A stretch of 18,957 nucleotides of DNA from DAOTUL01 sp034437435 (GTDB lineage Bacteria > Chloroflexota > Anaerolineae > Aggregatilineales > Phototrophicaceae). Location of the stretch: positions 1 to 18,957 of the forward strand of contig CAYQJO010000066.1 of assembly GCA_964417785.1 (NCBI GenBank). Reading direction: 5' to 3'. Made by a program: the position numbers and the translations under genes. The notes under the pieces are model-generated. The model was not told the origin of the DNA. It saw nothing but the letters and a program-made list of their open reading frames with translations, and made no database searches. Shown piece by piece: positions 1 through 6,751 of the stretch (positions are counted from its first letter, which is position 1; each line of letters opens with the position of its first letter).

Positions 1-79
1 CGTTGGGGCTGGGTCTGATGTGGGTTGTGGGTGTGTGGAGGAATATATGGGGGGGGAGGTGAGTCCCCCGCCATGATGA

Positions 80-1285
80 CTAAGTCGTGGTCAGCACTTT
101 CGCCACCCGTTCCACCGCCCAGTCGATGTCCTCACGGGTGATGGTCAGCGGCGGGGCGAAACGGATCACGGTGTCGTGAGTTTCCTTGCACAGCAGGCCC
201 TCGTCCTTGAGTGCCTCGCAGAAGCGCCGCGCACCACCGGCATCAGGCGTCAGGTCCACGCCGATGAGCAGGCCGCGTCCGCGCACCTCGCGCACATAGG
301 GATTGTCGATCTGGCGCAGCCGGTCCATGAGATATTCGCCCTGGATGCGGGCGTTTTCGATCAGGCCTTCATCGGCCAGGACGGCCAGCGCTTCCCGTGC
401 CACCGCACAGGCCAGCGGATTGCCGCCGAAGGTGGAGCCGTGATCGCCGGGGTTGAACACGGCCATCACTTCGTCACTCGCCAACACCGCCGACACCGGG
501 TAGAAGCCGCCGGAGAGTGCTTTACCAAGTGTGACCACATCCGCTTGTACACCGTCCCAATCAGCACAGAGCAGCTTGCCGGTGCGCCCCAATCCGGTCT
601 GGATTTCATCTGTTACCAGCAAGATGTTGTGGCGGGTGCAAATCTCACGGGCGGCGGTCAGGTAGCCGTCGGGTGGGACAATCACACCGCCTTCGCCCTG
701 AATCGGCTCGACAATGAAGGCGACCGTATCCGGGGTGATGGCGGCTTCCAGGGCTTCTGCGTCACCATAAGGGACATTGGTGAATCCTGGCGTGAAGGGG
801 CCGAAGCCGTCGCGGTATTGATCTTCGCTGCTGAAGCCGACGATGGTGGTGGTGCGTCCGGCGAAGTTACCGTGACAGGTGATGATATGGGCATTCTCAA
901 CGCCTTTCACCTTGTAACCCCACTTGCGCACCATCTTGATGGCCGTCTCGACCGCTTCCGCGCCACTGTTCATGGGCAGCATTTTGTCGAAGCCCGTCAG
1001 TTCGCACAGATCGCGGGCCAGCAGCGGCAGTTGATCGTTGCGGAACGCCCGTGAGGTCAGGGTTAACCGTCCTGCCTGTTCGGTCATGGCGGTCAGGATG
1101 CGCGGGTGGCAGTGGCCCTGGTTGACGGCGGAGTAAGCACTGAGGAAATCCAGATAACGGTTGCCCTCGACATCCCATACCCAGATGTCCTGCCCGCGAG
1201 CCAGCACCACGTCCAATGGTTTGTAGTTTCGGGCGTTATATTGGTCTTCCAGGGTGATATAGTCCCCGTTATGTACGTTCAGCAT
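80..1285 (-). CDS. rocD: ornithine aminotransferase (ornithine--oxo-acid transaminase)
   Basis: This class III PLP-dependent aminotransferase converts L-ornithine plus 2-oxoglutarate to glutamate-5-semialdehyde and glutamate, linking arginine/ornithine breakdown to proline and glutamate; it is expected in the cytoplasm. The 401 residues match the usual family length. Visible signatures are the PLP phosphate-binding NSGAEAVE (106-113), the cofactor-ring aspartate in TDEIQTG (D226), and the Schiff-base lysine in TLGKALSGG (K255). Early residues GNRYLDFLSAYSAVNQGHCHP (41-61) are typical of ornithine rather than GABA or acetylornithine enzymes. The ATG start has GAGG a few bases upstream. No arginase, rocF or proline gene is adjacent, so it appears to stand alone. 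An inverted repeat (1303-1330) lies directly upstream and may control it. Acetylornithine aminotransferase is the main alternative, but I consider it less likely. Confidence 0.93.
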   Translation of the reverse strand: MLNVHNGDYITLEDQYNARNYKPLDVVLARGQDIWVWDVEGNRYLDFLSAYSAVNQGHCHPRILTAMTEQAGRLTLTSRAFRNDQLPLLARDLCELTGFDKMLPMNSGAEAVETAIKMVRKWGYKVKGVENAHIITCHGNFAGRTTTIVGFSSEDQYRDGFGPFTPGFTNVPYGDAEALEAAITPDTVAFIVEPIQGEGGVIVPPDGYLTAAREICTRHNILLVTDEIQTGLGRTGKLLCADWDGVQADVVTLGKALSGGFYPVSAVLASDEVMAVFNPGDHGSTFGGNPLACAVAREALAVLADEGLIENARIQGEYLMDRLRQIDNPYVREVRGRGLLIGVDLTPDAGGARRFCEALKDEGLLCKETHDTVIRFAPPLTITREDIDWAVERVAKVLTTT

Positions 1286-1302
1286 GGCGACCTCAATTAT
1301 AA

Positions 1303-1330
1303 ACTATGCACAGGATTGTTTGTGCATAGT
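1303..1330 (-). promoter_or_regulatory. inverted repeat over the rocD promoter region, operator candidate
   Basis: Perfect 10-base arms ACTATGCACA (1303-1312) and TGTGCATAGT (1321-1330) are separated by 8 bases and sit 18-45 bases upstream of the rocD ATG. On the minus strand the distal arm overlaps a possible -10 box TATACT (1328-1333), and a second possible -10, TATAAT, lies at 1296-1301. No convincing -35 is seen for either. The loop is not followed by a T-run on the minus strand, so an operator for a dimeric regulator fits better than a terminator. The regulator is unknown. Confidence 0.45.
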
Positions 1331-1356
1331 ATACACGATTTGAACCGCGATGGCGC

Positions 1357-1869
1357 TTAAGATTGGTAAATGGATTGCAGAAGTTCGATCACCACGTTTT
1401 TGACAGACTCAAATTCGATGGCAACACAGGCCAGAACAGGAATGCTATCGGGAATGCCGAGTCCCAGGCGGATGTCTTCTGCCGTCCAGGCATGCGGTGA
1501 GTCCTGCTTATTGGCGATCAACAGGCAGGGGGTATAGGGATGGTTAGCCCGCACGGTTTCCAACAGCCCAACGGTTTCACCGAACGATTCGGGTTGGGTG
1601 CTGTCTACGACCACCATAAAAGCGTCGGTGTCGGCCTGGGCGATGAGGTCTTGCAGCCAGATGAAATCAAACAGCGTGACCGCCGGCGGTTCCATGAAAC
1701 GCATACGCAGTGTTTCATCGACCGCGAGCCGCCCATAGCGCCAGCCCTCGTCAACGCCCTGGCCTAACTTTGTACGTCGGCAAATGGTTTCCACGACGCT
1801 CGATTTGCCTGATTCAGGCGAGCCGACTATGAGGATGTCAAGTGTTTCAACCCGGGTCACGACTGCCAT
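1357..1869 (-). CDS. small GTPase-like protein (COG2229/MglA-like) with altered switch II motif
   Basis: This 170-residue protein resembles bacterial Ras/Arf-like GTPases of the COG2229 type, small cytoplasmic switches often paired with roadblock proteins. The P-loop GSPESGKS (16-23) and the base-specificity motif NKQD (120-123) are intact, and CVA (148-150) sits at the G5 position. Where relatives carry a GTPGQ-like G3 motif before an FDFMW-like stretch, this protein has EPPAV (60-64) followed by TLFDFIW. The glycine and glutamine that normally position water for hydrolysis are therefore missing. It may bind GTP but hydrolyse it poorly, or act as a non-cycling binding module; that is inference. 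The start has a strong GGAGGT (1875-1880) five bases upstream. No roadblock or effector gene is nearby. It has its own promoter candidate (1920-1948) and is probably monocistronic or read on into rocD. Confidence 0.8.
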   Translation of the reverse strand: MAVVTRVETLDILIVGSPESGKSSVVETICRRTKLGQGVDEGWRYGRLAVDETLRMRFMEPPAVTLFDFIWLQDLIAQADTDAFMVVVDSTQPESFGETVGLLETVRANHPYTPCLLIANKQDSPHAWTAEDIRLGLGIPDSIPVLACVAIEFESVKNVVIELLQSIYQS

Positions 1870-1919
1870 GTTATACCTCCGCTGCTGTTGCTTAATAGTG
1901 TATCATGCGAGCTATTAAT

Positions 1920-1948
1920 TTTATACATAAGTAAAAAAACTTGGACAA
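1920..1948 (-). promoter_or_regulatory. sigma70-type promoter candidate for the small GTPase gene
   Basis: Read on the minus strand, TTGTCC (1943-1948) and TATAAA (1920-1925) are 17 bases apart, matching the consensus at 4/6 and 5/6. The spacer holds a run of seven T. The predicted transcript would start near 1913, giving a leader of roughly 40 bases that contains the ribosome binding site. Confidence 0.4.
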
Positions 1949-1972
1949 AGGTTGCACAATATGGGGAAATAA

Positions 1973-1998
1973 AATAAGCGGTCAATTGACCGCTTATT
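1973..1998 (-). terminator. perfect 26-base palindrome, terminator of the aldolase gene
   Basis: The half-site AATAAGCGGTCAA (1973-1985) is followed at once by its exact reverse complement (1986-1998). It starts 17 bases after the aldolase stop codon. In RNA it folds as an 11-pair stem with an AAUU loop; on the minus strand the stem is followed by UUAUUU, a fair intrinsic terminator tail. An operator role is possible because the site is fully symmetrical, but its position favours termination. Confidence 0.7.
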
Positions 1999-2014
1999 GT
2001 CGAGAGGTGTGGCC

Positions 2015-3118
2015 TTAAGCGATAGTTACGTCTTCGCAGAGATACACATCCTGGATGGCGTTGAGCAGTTGCGCACCTTCCGCCATCGGGCGCTGGAATG
2101 CCTTGCGTCCGGAGATCAGACCGGTACCACCAGCCCGCTTGTTGATGACGGCGGTTGTCACGGCTTCCGCGAAGTCATTGGCACCGCTGGCACCGCCGGA
2201 ACTGATAAGCGGGATACGGCCCATGTAGCCGTTGATGACCTGATACCGCGCCAGATCAATCGGATTGTCGCTGCTCAGGTCACTGTAAATGCGGTCATCC
2301 AGCTTGCCATAAGATGAGTCGCCGCTGTTGAGTGCTTTATAACCGCCGTTGCTGGTGGGCAGTTTCTGCTTGAGAATGTCAGCCTGGATGGTCGCGCCCA
2401 GGTGGTTGGCCTGGCCGGTCAGGTCCGCTGAGGTCTCGTGATTGGTGCCGTTGACCTTGAAGGCCGGGTTGCGCATGTAGCACCACAACACCGTCGCCAT
2501 ACCCAATTCATGGGCATACTGGAAGGCTTCGGCGACCTGTACAAGCTGACGGTTGCTCTCTTCCGAACCGAAATAGATGGTGGCACCTACCGCAACCGCG
2601 CCCATGTTCCAGGCTTCACGGATGTTGCCGAACATGATCTGGTCGTAGGTGTTGGGATAGGTGACGAGTTCGTTGTGGTTGAATTTCACCAGGAAGGGAA
2701 TCCGGTGGGCGTATTTGCGGGCGACCGCACCCAGAACGCCGAAGGTCGAGGCGACGGCGTTGCAGCCACCCTCAACGGCCAGTTCGACGATCTTCTCTGG
2801 ATCGAAGTAGGCCGGGTTAGGTGCAAACGACGCCCCTGCGGAGTGTTCGATGCCCTGGTCAACCGGCAGGATGGAGAGATAGCCAGTGCCGCCCAGGCGG
2901 CCATGATCGAACATTTGCTGCAAGCTGCGCAGCACCTGCGGGTTGCGGTCGGTCTGGGTGTAGATGTCGTCGACAAAGGTGGGAGACGGCAGATAAAGCT
3001 GATCTTTGGTGATTGTTTTGCTGGTGTGATTGAGGAGCGAGTCGGTGTTTGATCCGAGCGCTTCCGCAATCTTATCGATGTCGTAGGTCGTGTCGGGGGA
3101 CGGTGCCATAATGACCAT
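2015..3118 (-). CDS. fbaB: class I fructose-bisphosphate aldolase (FbaB/DhnA type)
   Basis: This enzyme cleaves fructose-1,6-bisphosphate to dihydroxyacetone phosphate and glyceraldehyde-3-phosphate (and the reverse) through a Schiff base, in the cytoplasm, in glycolysis and gluconeogenesis. The 367 residues are close to E. coli FbaB length. Visible family marks are VDQGIEH (86-92), NHNELVTYP (147-155), the lysine-bearing strand ADILKQKLP (246-254), in which the Schiff-base lysine is expected, and the phosphate-binding SSGGASG (307-313). The first ATG is preferred over the ATG at codon 4 because AAAGGA stands about nine bases upstream of it. An extended -10 box lies at 3152-3160 and a terminator palindrome at 1973-1998, so it is probably its own transcription unit. 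No other glycolytic gene is nearby. Confidence 0.93.
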   Translation of the reverse strand: MVIMAPSPDTTYDIDKIAEALGSNTDSLLNHTSKTITKDQLYLPSPTFVDDIYTQTDRNPQVLRSLQQMFDHGRLGGTGYLSILPVDQGIEHSAGASFAPNPAYFDPEKIVELAVEGGCNAVASTFGVLGAVARKYAHRIPFLVKFNHNELVTYPNTYDQIMFGNIREAWNMGAVAVGATIYFGSEESNRQLVQVAEAFQYAHELGMATVLWCYMRNPAFKVNGTNHETSADLTGQANHLGATIQADILKQKLPTSNGGYKALNSGDSSYGKLDDRIYSDLSSDNPIDLARYQVINGYMGRIPLISSGGASGANDFAEAVTTAVINKRAGGTGLISGRKAFQRPMAEGAQLLNAIQDVYLCEDVTIA

Positions 3119-3151
3119 TTACGATTTCCTTTCAACTTGCGTATAAACCTG

Positions 3152-3160
3152 AGTATAGCA
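3152..3160 (-). promoter_or_regulatory. extended -10 promoter element for the aldolase gene
   Basis: The minus strand reads TGCTATACT (TGn plus TATACT, 5/6 to TATAAT), about 35 bases upstream of the aldolase ATG and inside the 51-base gap to the neighbouring gene. No good -35 is seen, as is common for extended -10 promoters. The same TGnTATACT form recurs upstream of the LuxR-type and HicB-like genes. Confidence 0.4.
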
Positions 3161-3169
3161 TGAGTGCGC

Positions 3170-4303
3170 TCAGGGAAGTAGGGTCACGAGACGTACTTCA
3201 CTCCCGGCGGCGATTTGTACCCCAACCGCGCCCGCTGGCAGAGGGGTATCCAACAGTATATCCAGCACGGCTGTTTCGCCCTCCTGGACCTGAACGCGCC
3301 CGCTGCGGGTGGAAATAGTCAGATTGAGTTCTGGCCCGGTCTCCTGGCCGACCTGCACCGCCCGGATCGCAGTCAGACTCATTCCAAAAAGCCCGTTTTC
3401 GCCCGTGATCTGATCCAGATTGGCCTCGAACAATCCAGCAGCGGTGATGCGGTTGCCATCATGGGAGAGCCGCAGCGTGATGCCGTCGCCACTTTCGGGA
3501 ATGTTGAGCAGTACAAAAAACTCGGTGGCGATGCTGGCCGTCTGCGCCAGTGTCAGTGTGAGTTCGTAATCGGTGAAGACGGTCGATTCGGTCAGCAGCC
3601 AGGCCCCGGTTCGCTGGGCGACCAGTGCGCCGCCGCTGCCCAAATCCCAGTCAGCAGCATCGCCAAAGCGCCAGATAGCGGCAGTTGATCCCAGGCTGGA
3701 CCCCTCATCGAACAATGGGATCGCGTTCCGGGCCGGTGTCGGTGTCTGGGTCAGCACATCCTCGGCAGGCGCGGCAATCGTGGCAAAACCGAGCGCCACT
3801 GCTGTTGCATCCCGGTTGAGCGCCGCCTGCGTCCCCTGGTAATCGAGTTCGACTTGAGTCGCCATGCGGTTGAATGCCGTCTGGGTGTTCTCGAAATTCA
3901 GCGCGGCCTGTGTCGCTCGCTGCGCATTGGCGGCGGCGGCGGCGGTCTGCGTGGCGATGGCGTTCAGCGCGGATTGGGTTTCGCGCTGGTCCAGTTCGAC
4001 TCCGCGCTGTAACAGGCTGCTGGAGCGTTCGTCCAGTGCTTCGCCCGTCATCTGAATGGCGTCGACGAAGGTGTTCAGGTACACTGCCGTCACGTCCAGC
4101 GCCGACTCCGTCCGGCTGATCTGGACGGCGGTCGCGGTCAAATCGTCCCCGGCTTCGACACCCAGAATCGTCGGTCGGTACAGGATGATCCCCGTCACCG
4201 TTACCAACGTCAGCGATAGCAATACCAACGTGATCCACATGGCGACGGATGCGCCGCGCCGGCGGGGTAGTCTTCTCTCTTCAGGCAGCAGTTCCGGTCT
4301 CAT
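3170..4303 (-). CDS. membrane-anchored protein with nonapeptide repeats and a LamG-like C-terminal domain, function unknown
   Basis: I do not recognise a named family. A basic N-terminus (RRLPRRR, 10-16) precedes one hydrophobic helix (about 20-42), so a type II anchor with most of the chain outside is likely. Residues 109-126 and 131-166 form nine-residue repeats of the form TQxALNxxA (starts at T109, T118, T131, T140, T149, T158), rich in Ala, Gln and Thr and probably a helical stalk. A TPTP-type linker (186-190) leads to a beta-rich region (about 205-377) beginning IWRFGDAADWDL, which resembles concanavalin/LamG-like (DUF1080-type) carbohydrate-binding folds. The start codon overlaps the stop of the upstream glycosyltransferase as ATGA (4300-4303), so the two are translationally coupled. 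A role in cell-surface glycan assembly or binding is inference from this pairing. Confidence 0.7.
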   Translation of the reverse strand: MRPELLPEERRLPRRRGASVAMWITLVLLSLTLVTVTGIILYRPTILGVEAGDDLTATAVQISRTESALDVTAVYLNTFVDAIQMTGEALDERSSSLLQRGVELDQRETQSALNAIATQTAAAAANAQRATQAALNFENTQTAFNRMATQVELDYQGTQAALNRDATAVALGFATIAAPAEDVLTQTPTPARNAIPLFDEGSSLGSTAAIWRFGDAADWDLGSGGALVAQRTGAWLLTESTVFTDYELTLTLAQTASIATEFFVLLNIPESGDGITLRLSHDGNRITAAGLFEANLDQITGENGLFGMSLTAIRAVQVGQETGPELNLTISTRSGRVQVQEGETAVLDILLDTPLPAGAVGVQIAAGSEVRLVTLLP

Positions 4304-5430
4304 GCAGCCATCACCCTTTCATAGACATCGAGTGTTTCGCGGGCGGTCTTGCGCCAGCTATAGCGTGTCGCCTGGGCCAATCCCTGGTTGACCATCGATT
4401 GGCGCAGCGGCTCCTGGTTAATCAACGCGATGATGGCCCCGGCCATATTGCGGGCGTTGTGCGTCAGGAAGGCACCATCACCGACGATCTCACTAAAAAC
4501 ATCGATTTCGTTGGCGACGACCGGCGTGCCGCAGGCCATCGCTTCCAACAACGGCAGTCCGAAGCCCTCGTACATACTCGGATAGACGAAGACATCGGCC
4601 ATACGATAGAGCGCCGGTTTGTCGTCTTCCTCAATGTAGCCCGGCCATATCACGTAGTCTTGCAGACCTAATTCTTTGATATAAGCGGGCAAATCCGGGA
4701 AGACGCTGCTGCCCCAGCGCGGTTGTTTACCGGCCAGCACCAGCGGTTTATACTCGCCCTCAGCCTCACCGACATAGGTATAGGCCAGCAGAAGCTGGTT
4801 GACCTGCTTACGCAGATCGAACCCGCCCAGATACAGCACATATTCATCCGGCAGGCCATATTTAGCCCGGATTGCTTCGTCGTGTTCGGCTCCGATACGT
4901 GGGTGGTAACGGCTGTCCACGCCGGGATAAATCGGGCTGATCTTCTCTGGCGAGATACCGAGGTGGGTTGTGATGTCTGCCGCCGCCGTCTCGCTCAGTG
5001 TGATGACGTGGGCGGACCCGACCGCAGCGGACCGTGCCAGCGCGGTATACACCCGGTTGGCGAATCCGAGACTGTAATCCGGGATAACCAGTGGAATCAC
5101 GTCCAGTACCGATGTGACCAGCCGGGCGGGTGATGTCAGCGGCGGCCCCCAATAGGGTACATGGGCAATATCGGCGTTGCAGCGTCGCACCATCGCCGGA
5201 AAGGTGCGCTGCTCAAACCAGATTTTTCCTAACCGGCCACCTGGGCCGGACGTGGTGATGAGGTTGACGTTTTCCGGTATGTGGTCGGGTTCGTTGTTAT
5301 GCGGTGGCAGCACCAGTGTCATATTCAGGTCGGGGGCGATATGGCGCAGATTCTCGACCAGCCGCCGTATATACTGTCCACTACCGACATGAGGTTGGTC
5401 CCAGAACCAGCCGTTGATTGCGATGTGCAT
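4300..5430 (-). CDS. family 4 glycosyltransferase (GT-B fold)
   Basis: This protein transfers a sugar from a nucleotide-sugar donor to an acceptor, probably in polysaccharide or glycolipid synthesis at the cytoplasmic face of the membrane; donor and acceptor cannot be read from the sequence. The N-terminal Rossmann half starts MHIAINGWFW and carries the glycine-rich acceptor loop GSGQYIRRL (16-24). The C-terminal half starts near LGGFDLRKQVN (201-211), and the donor-binding EGFGLPLLE motif (E288 and E296, the E-x7-E pair) is intact, followed by AMACGTPVV. Length, 376 residues, is normal. AAAGG lies about nine bases before the ATG. Its stop overlaps the next gene by four bases (ATGA). A 254-residue unknown gene lies 62 bases upstream on the same strand and may be co-transcribed. 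Confidence 0.88.
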   Translation of the reverse strand: MHIAINGWFWDQPHVGSGQYIRRLVENLRHIAPDLNMTLVLPPHNNEPDHIPENVNLITTSGPGGRLGKIWFEQRTFPAMVRRCNADIAHVPYWGPPLTSPARLVTSVLDVIPLVIPDYSLGFANRVYTALARSAAVGSAHVITLSETAAADITTHLGISPEKISPIYPGVDSRYHPRIGAEHDEAIRAKYGLPDEYVLYLGGFDLRKQVNQLLLAYTYVGEAEGEYKPLVLAGKQPRWGSSVFPDLPAYIKELGLQDYVIWPGYIEEDDKPALYRMADVFVYPSMYEGFGLPLLEAMACGTPVVANEIDVFSEIVGDGAFLTHNARNMAGAIIALINQEPLRQSMVNQGLAQATRYSWRKTARETLDVYERVMAA

Positions 5431-5492
5431 GCGTGCTTTCCTTTACCCTGGCAAGCATGATGGTATCACAAAAACACGCCGGATGGGTGGTA

Positions 5493-6257
5493 TCAGTATG
5501 TTGCCATCTTCTTATAGAAGTTGTGGAAATTATTGGCGCTCGTCCACTGGATAAACGCAGCGAGAGAGTGCAATTTGGTCACGGCGTCATAGGCGACATC
5601 CACGATATGATCCTGGTGGATGTGCGGGTCTTCCGGCTCATACCAGCGCCCGATCCGTATCCAGTCGCGCCGGTCGGCGAAGGTGTCGAGGAACTCGAAC
5701 AGAACCGGCATTGGCGGTAGATGGTCGGTGTTCAGATGCATGTCGTTCAGATGGATGCCGCCCCAGAAGCCCAGTTTGTACTCGTCATCGAGATCAGCCA
5801 GCAGGCGATAAAACTCCGGGCGATAATGCTGCACGGAGAGCTTGCCGATAAAGTTCTGCTGGTCGTACCATGCCGACGGTGAGATGACCAGTTCGATGGC
5901 GAAATGTTCAGGAGAGAGGCGCAGTTCGATGACGGGATGGCGGTGGGGTTCGACACTCTGTGGGCTGCTGAGCGCGTCCCGACCCATAAAGGCTTCGACA
6001 TCGCGGGCTTCACCTGGATCGCGCATATAGGTCAGCGTGAAAGCTGGAACTTCGAGCGGCGTTGCCGCCGATGTGTTACTGACGGAACCGGGCAGGTCTG
6101 GCACCGGGTGCAGATCAATACGATTGGCTTTCAAACGCCGGTAGATCATCCGGTGCAGGTCAACCATACGCTTATAGATTTGTTGTACGGCATCATCATC
6201 GTAAATACCATCAAGAGCGATTAACGTGTGGTGGTCGTGCTGTTTGAAGTACGTCAT
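5493..6257 (-). CDS. conserved-looking protein of unknown function
   Basis: I do not recognise this 254-residue protein. It has no signal peptide or membrane segment. It is rich in aromatic residues and histidine: HDHH at 7-10, HRHPVIELRL at 105-114, and an ordered alpha/beta pattern through WYDQQNFIGKL (130-140), GFWGGIHLNDMHL (163-175) and DRRDWIRIGRWYEPED (195-210). The coding pattern is good and AGGGA lies about seven bases upstream of the ATG, so I regard it as a real gene. It may lead the transcription unit of the glycosyltransferase and the repeat protein, which follow after 62 bases and by overlap. The mixture of conserved-looking Trp, His and Asp suggests an enzyme or ligand-binding protein, but no function is proposed. 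Confidence 0.7.
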   Translation of the reverse strand: MTYFKQHDHHTLIALDGIYDDDAVQQIYKRMVDLHRMIYRRLKANRIDLHPVPDLPGSVSNTSAATPLEVPAFTLTYMRDPGEARDVEAFMGRDALSSPQSVEPHRHPVIELRLSPEHFAIELVISPSAWYDQQNFIGKLSVQHYRPEFYRLLADLDDEYKLGFWGGIHLNDMHLNTDHLPPMPVLFEFLDTFADRRDWIRIGRWYEPEDPHIHQDHIVDVAYDAVTKLHSLAAFIQWTSANNFHNFYKKMATY

Positions 6258-6716
6258 CGTTCATCCCTGCATGTTCTGAGGTGGGTTGTTATGACCTTTA
6301 CGACATTTATAATACATCCCACGCCAATGAAATACCAGTTTGGCGGTATGAAATTCATGATTTTTTGGTTTTTCCGCAAAATGACAGGCGTCATGTCTGG
6401 TTTGTGAGCTTAGGCACTTCTGTCTTTAGTCTACAGACGCTACCATACAAACAACTAAAGATTATAAAACTAAATTCCAATTTGTCAGTCAAAGGGGCCA
6501 GGCAGCAAGACACCATCTCCCAGATTACCCCCACAGATTGGGCGGAACTGGCAGGGGAAACCGCCCCCAAAATGCGGTCGTGATGCGAGGAAACCTGGTT
6601 CACCATCGTTGTTCAAAGATGGGATATGCGGTCAAACCCGGCAGTGCTAAACGGGAGCCGCGCAAAAAACCATTAAAAGAACGCTTTGATTAAGCGGCGA
6701 TGGTATCTCCTTTCTC
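6258..6716. other. gene-free stretch with GC-rich hairpins
   Basis: This is the only stretch over 300 bases without a credible gene. Its left half is visibly AT-richer than the neighbours. The right half holds pairing potential: GGGCGG (6540-6545) with CCGCCC (6561-6566), and a nested pair GCGG (6628-6631)/CCGC (6658-6661) enclosing CCCG (6637-6640)/CGGG (6652-6655). On the plus strand TTGTTA (6286-6291) and TATAAT (6308-6313) are 16 bases apart, a possible promoter; together with the hairpin at 6717-6747 this would define a transcript of about 430 bases. I recognise no known RNA family. Open frames of 100 (plus) and 71 (minus) codons here do not look like proteins. Confidence 0.3.
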
Positions 6717-6747
6717 AAAAGGGGCATGCAGAAGGCATGCCCTTTTT
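6717..6747. terminator. hairpin terminator, usable in both directions
   Basis: The arms GGGCATGC (6722-6729) and GCATGCCC (6735-6742) pair perfectly around a five-base loop and are extended by a wobble position (G6721/T6743) and four A/T pairs (6717-6720 with 6744-6747). It lies just after the stop of the large secreted protein gene (6752), which it should terminate with a UUUU tail. In the plus direction it ends in TTTTT and would also stop any transcript from the gene-free stretch. Confidence 0.75.
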
Positions 6748-6751
6748 GATT

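Noticed and set aside
52..69. Hairpin GGGGGA/TCCCCC downstream of rocD
   Set aside because: The stem has only six pairs and lacks a T-run on the minus strand; the surrounding G-rich sequence makes such pairing likely by chance.
176..1054. Long plus-strand open frame (292 codons) opposite rocD
   Set aside because: It lies wholly antisense to a clear aminotransferase gene and its translation has no recognisable domain. GC-rich coding DNA often leaves such mirror frames open. The same applies to plus-strand frames at 2438-3052, 9238-9954 and 10132-10878.
3161..3172. Near-palindrome TGAGTGCGCTCA between the aldolase gene and its upstream neighbour
   Set aside because: It is short, imperfect in the centre and leaves no room for a loop, so neither a terminator nor an operator can be supported.
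6281..6583. Plus-strand frame of 100 codons in the gene-free stretch
   Set aside because: It starts with GTG without a ribosome binding site, has irregular composition and no domain-like pattern; the overlapping minus-strand frame at 6391-6606 is no better.
6641..6650. AGTGCTAA, half of a CIRCE heat-shock operator
   Set aside because: The other half (TTAGCACTC nine bases away) is missing, and the site is far from htpG.
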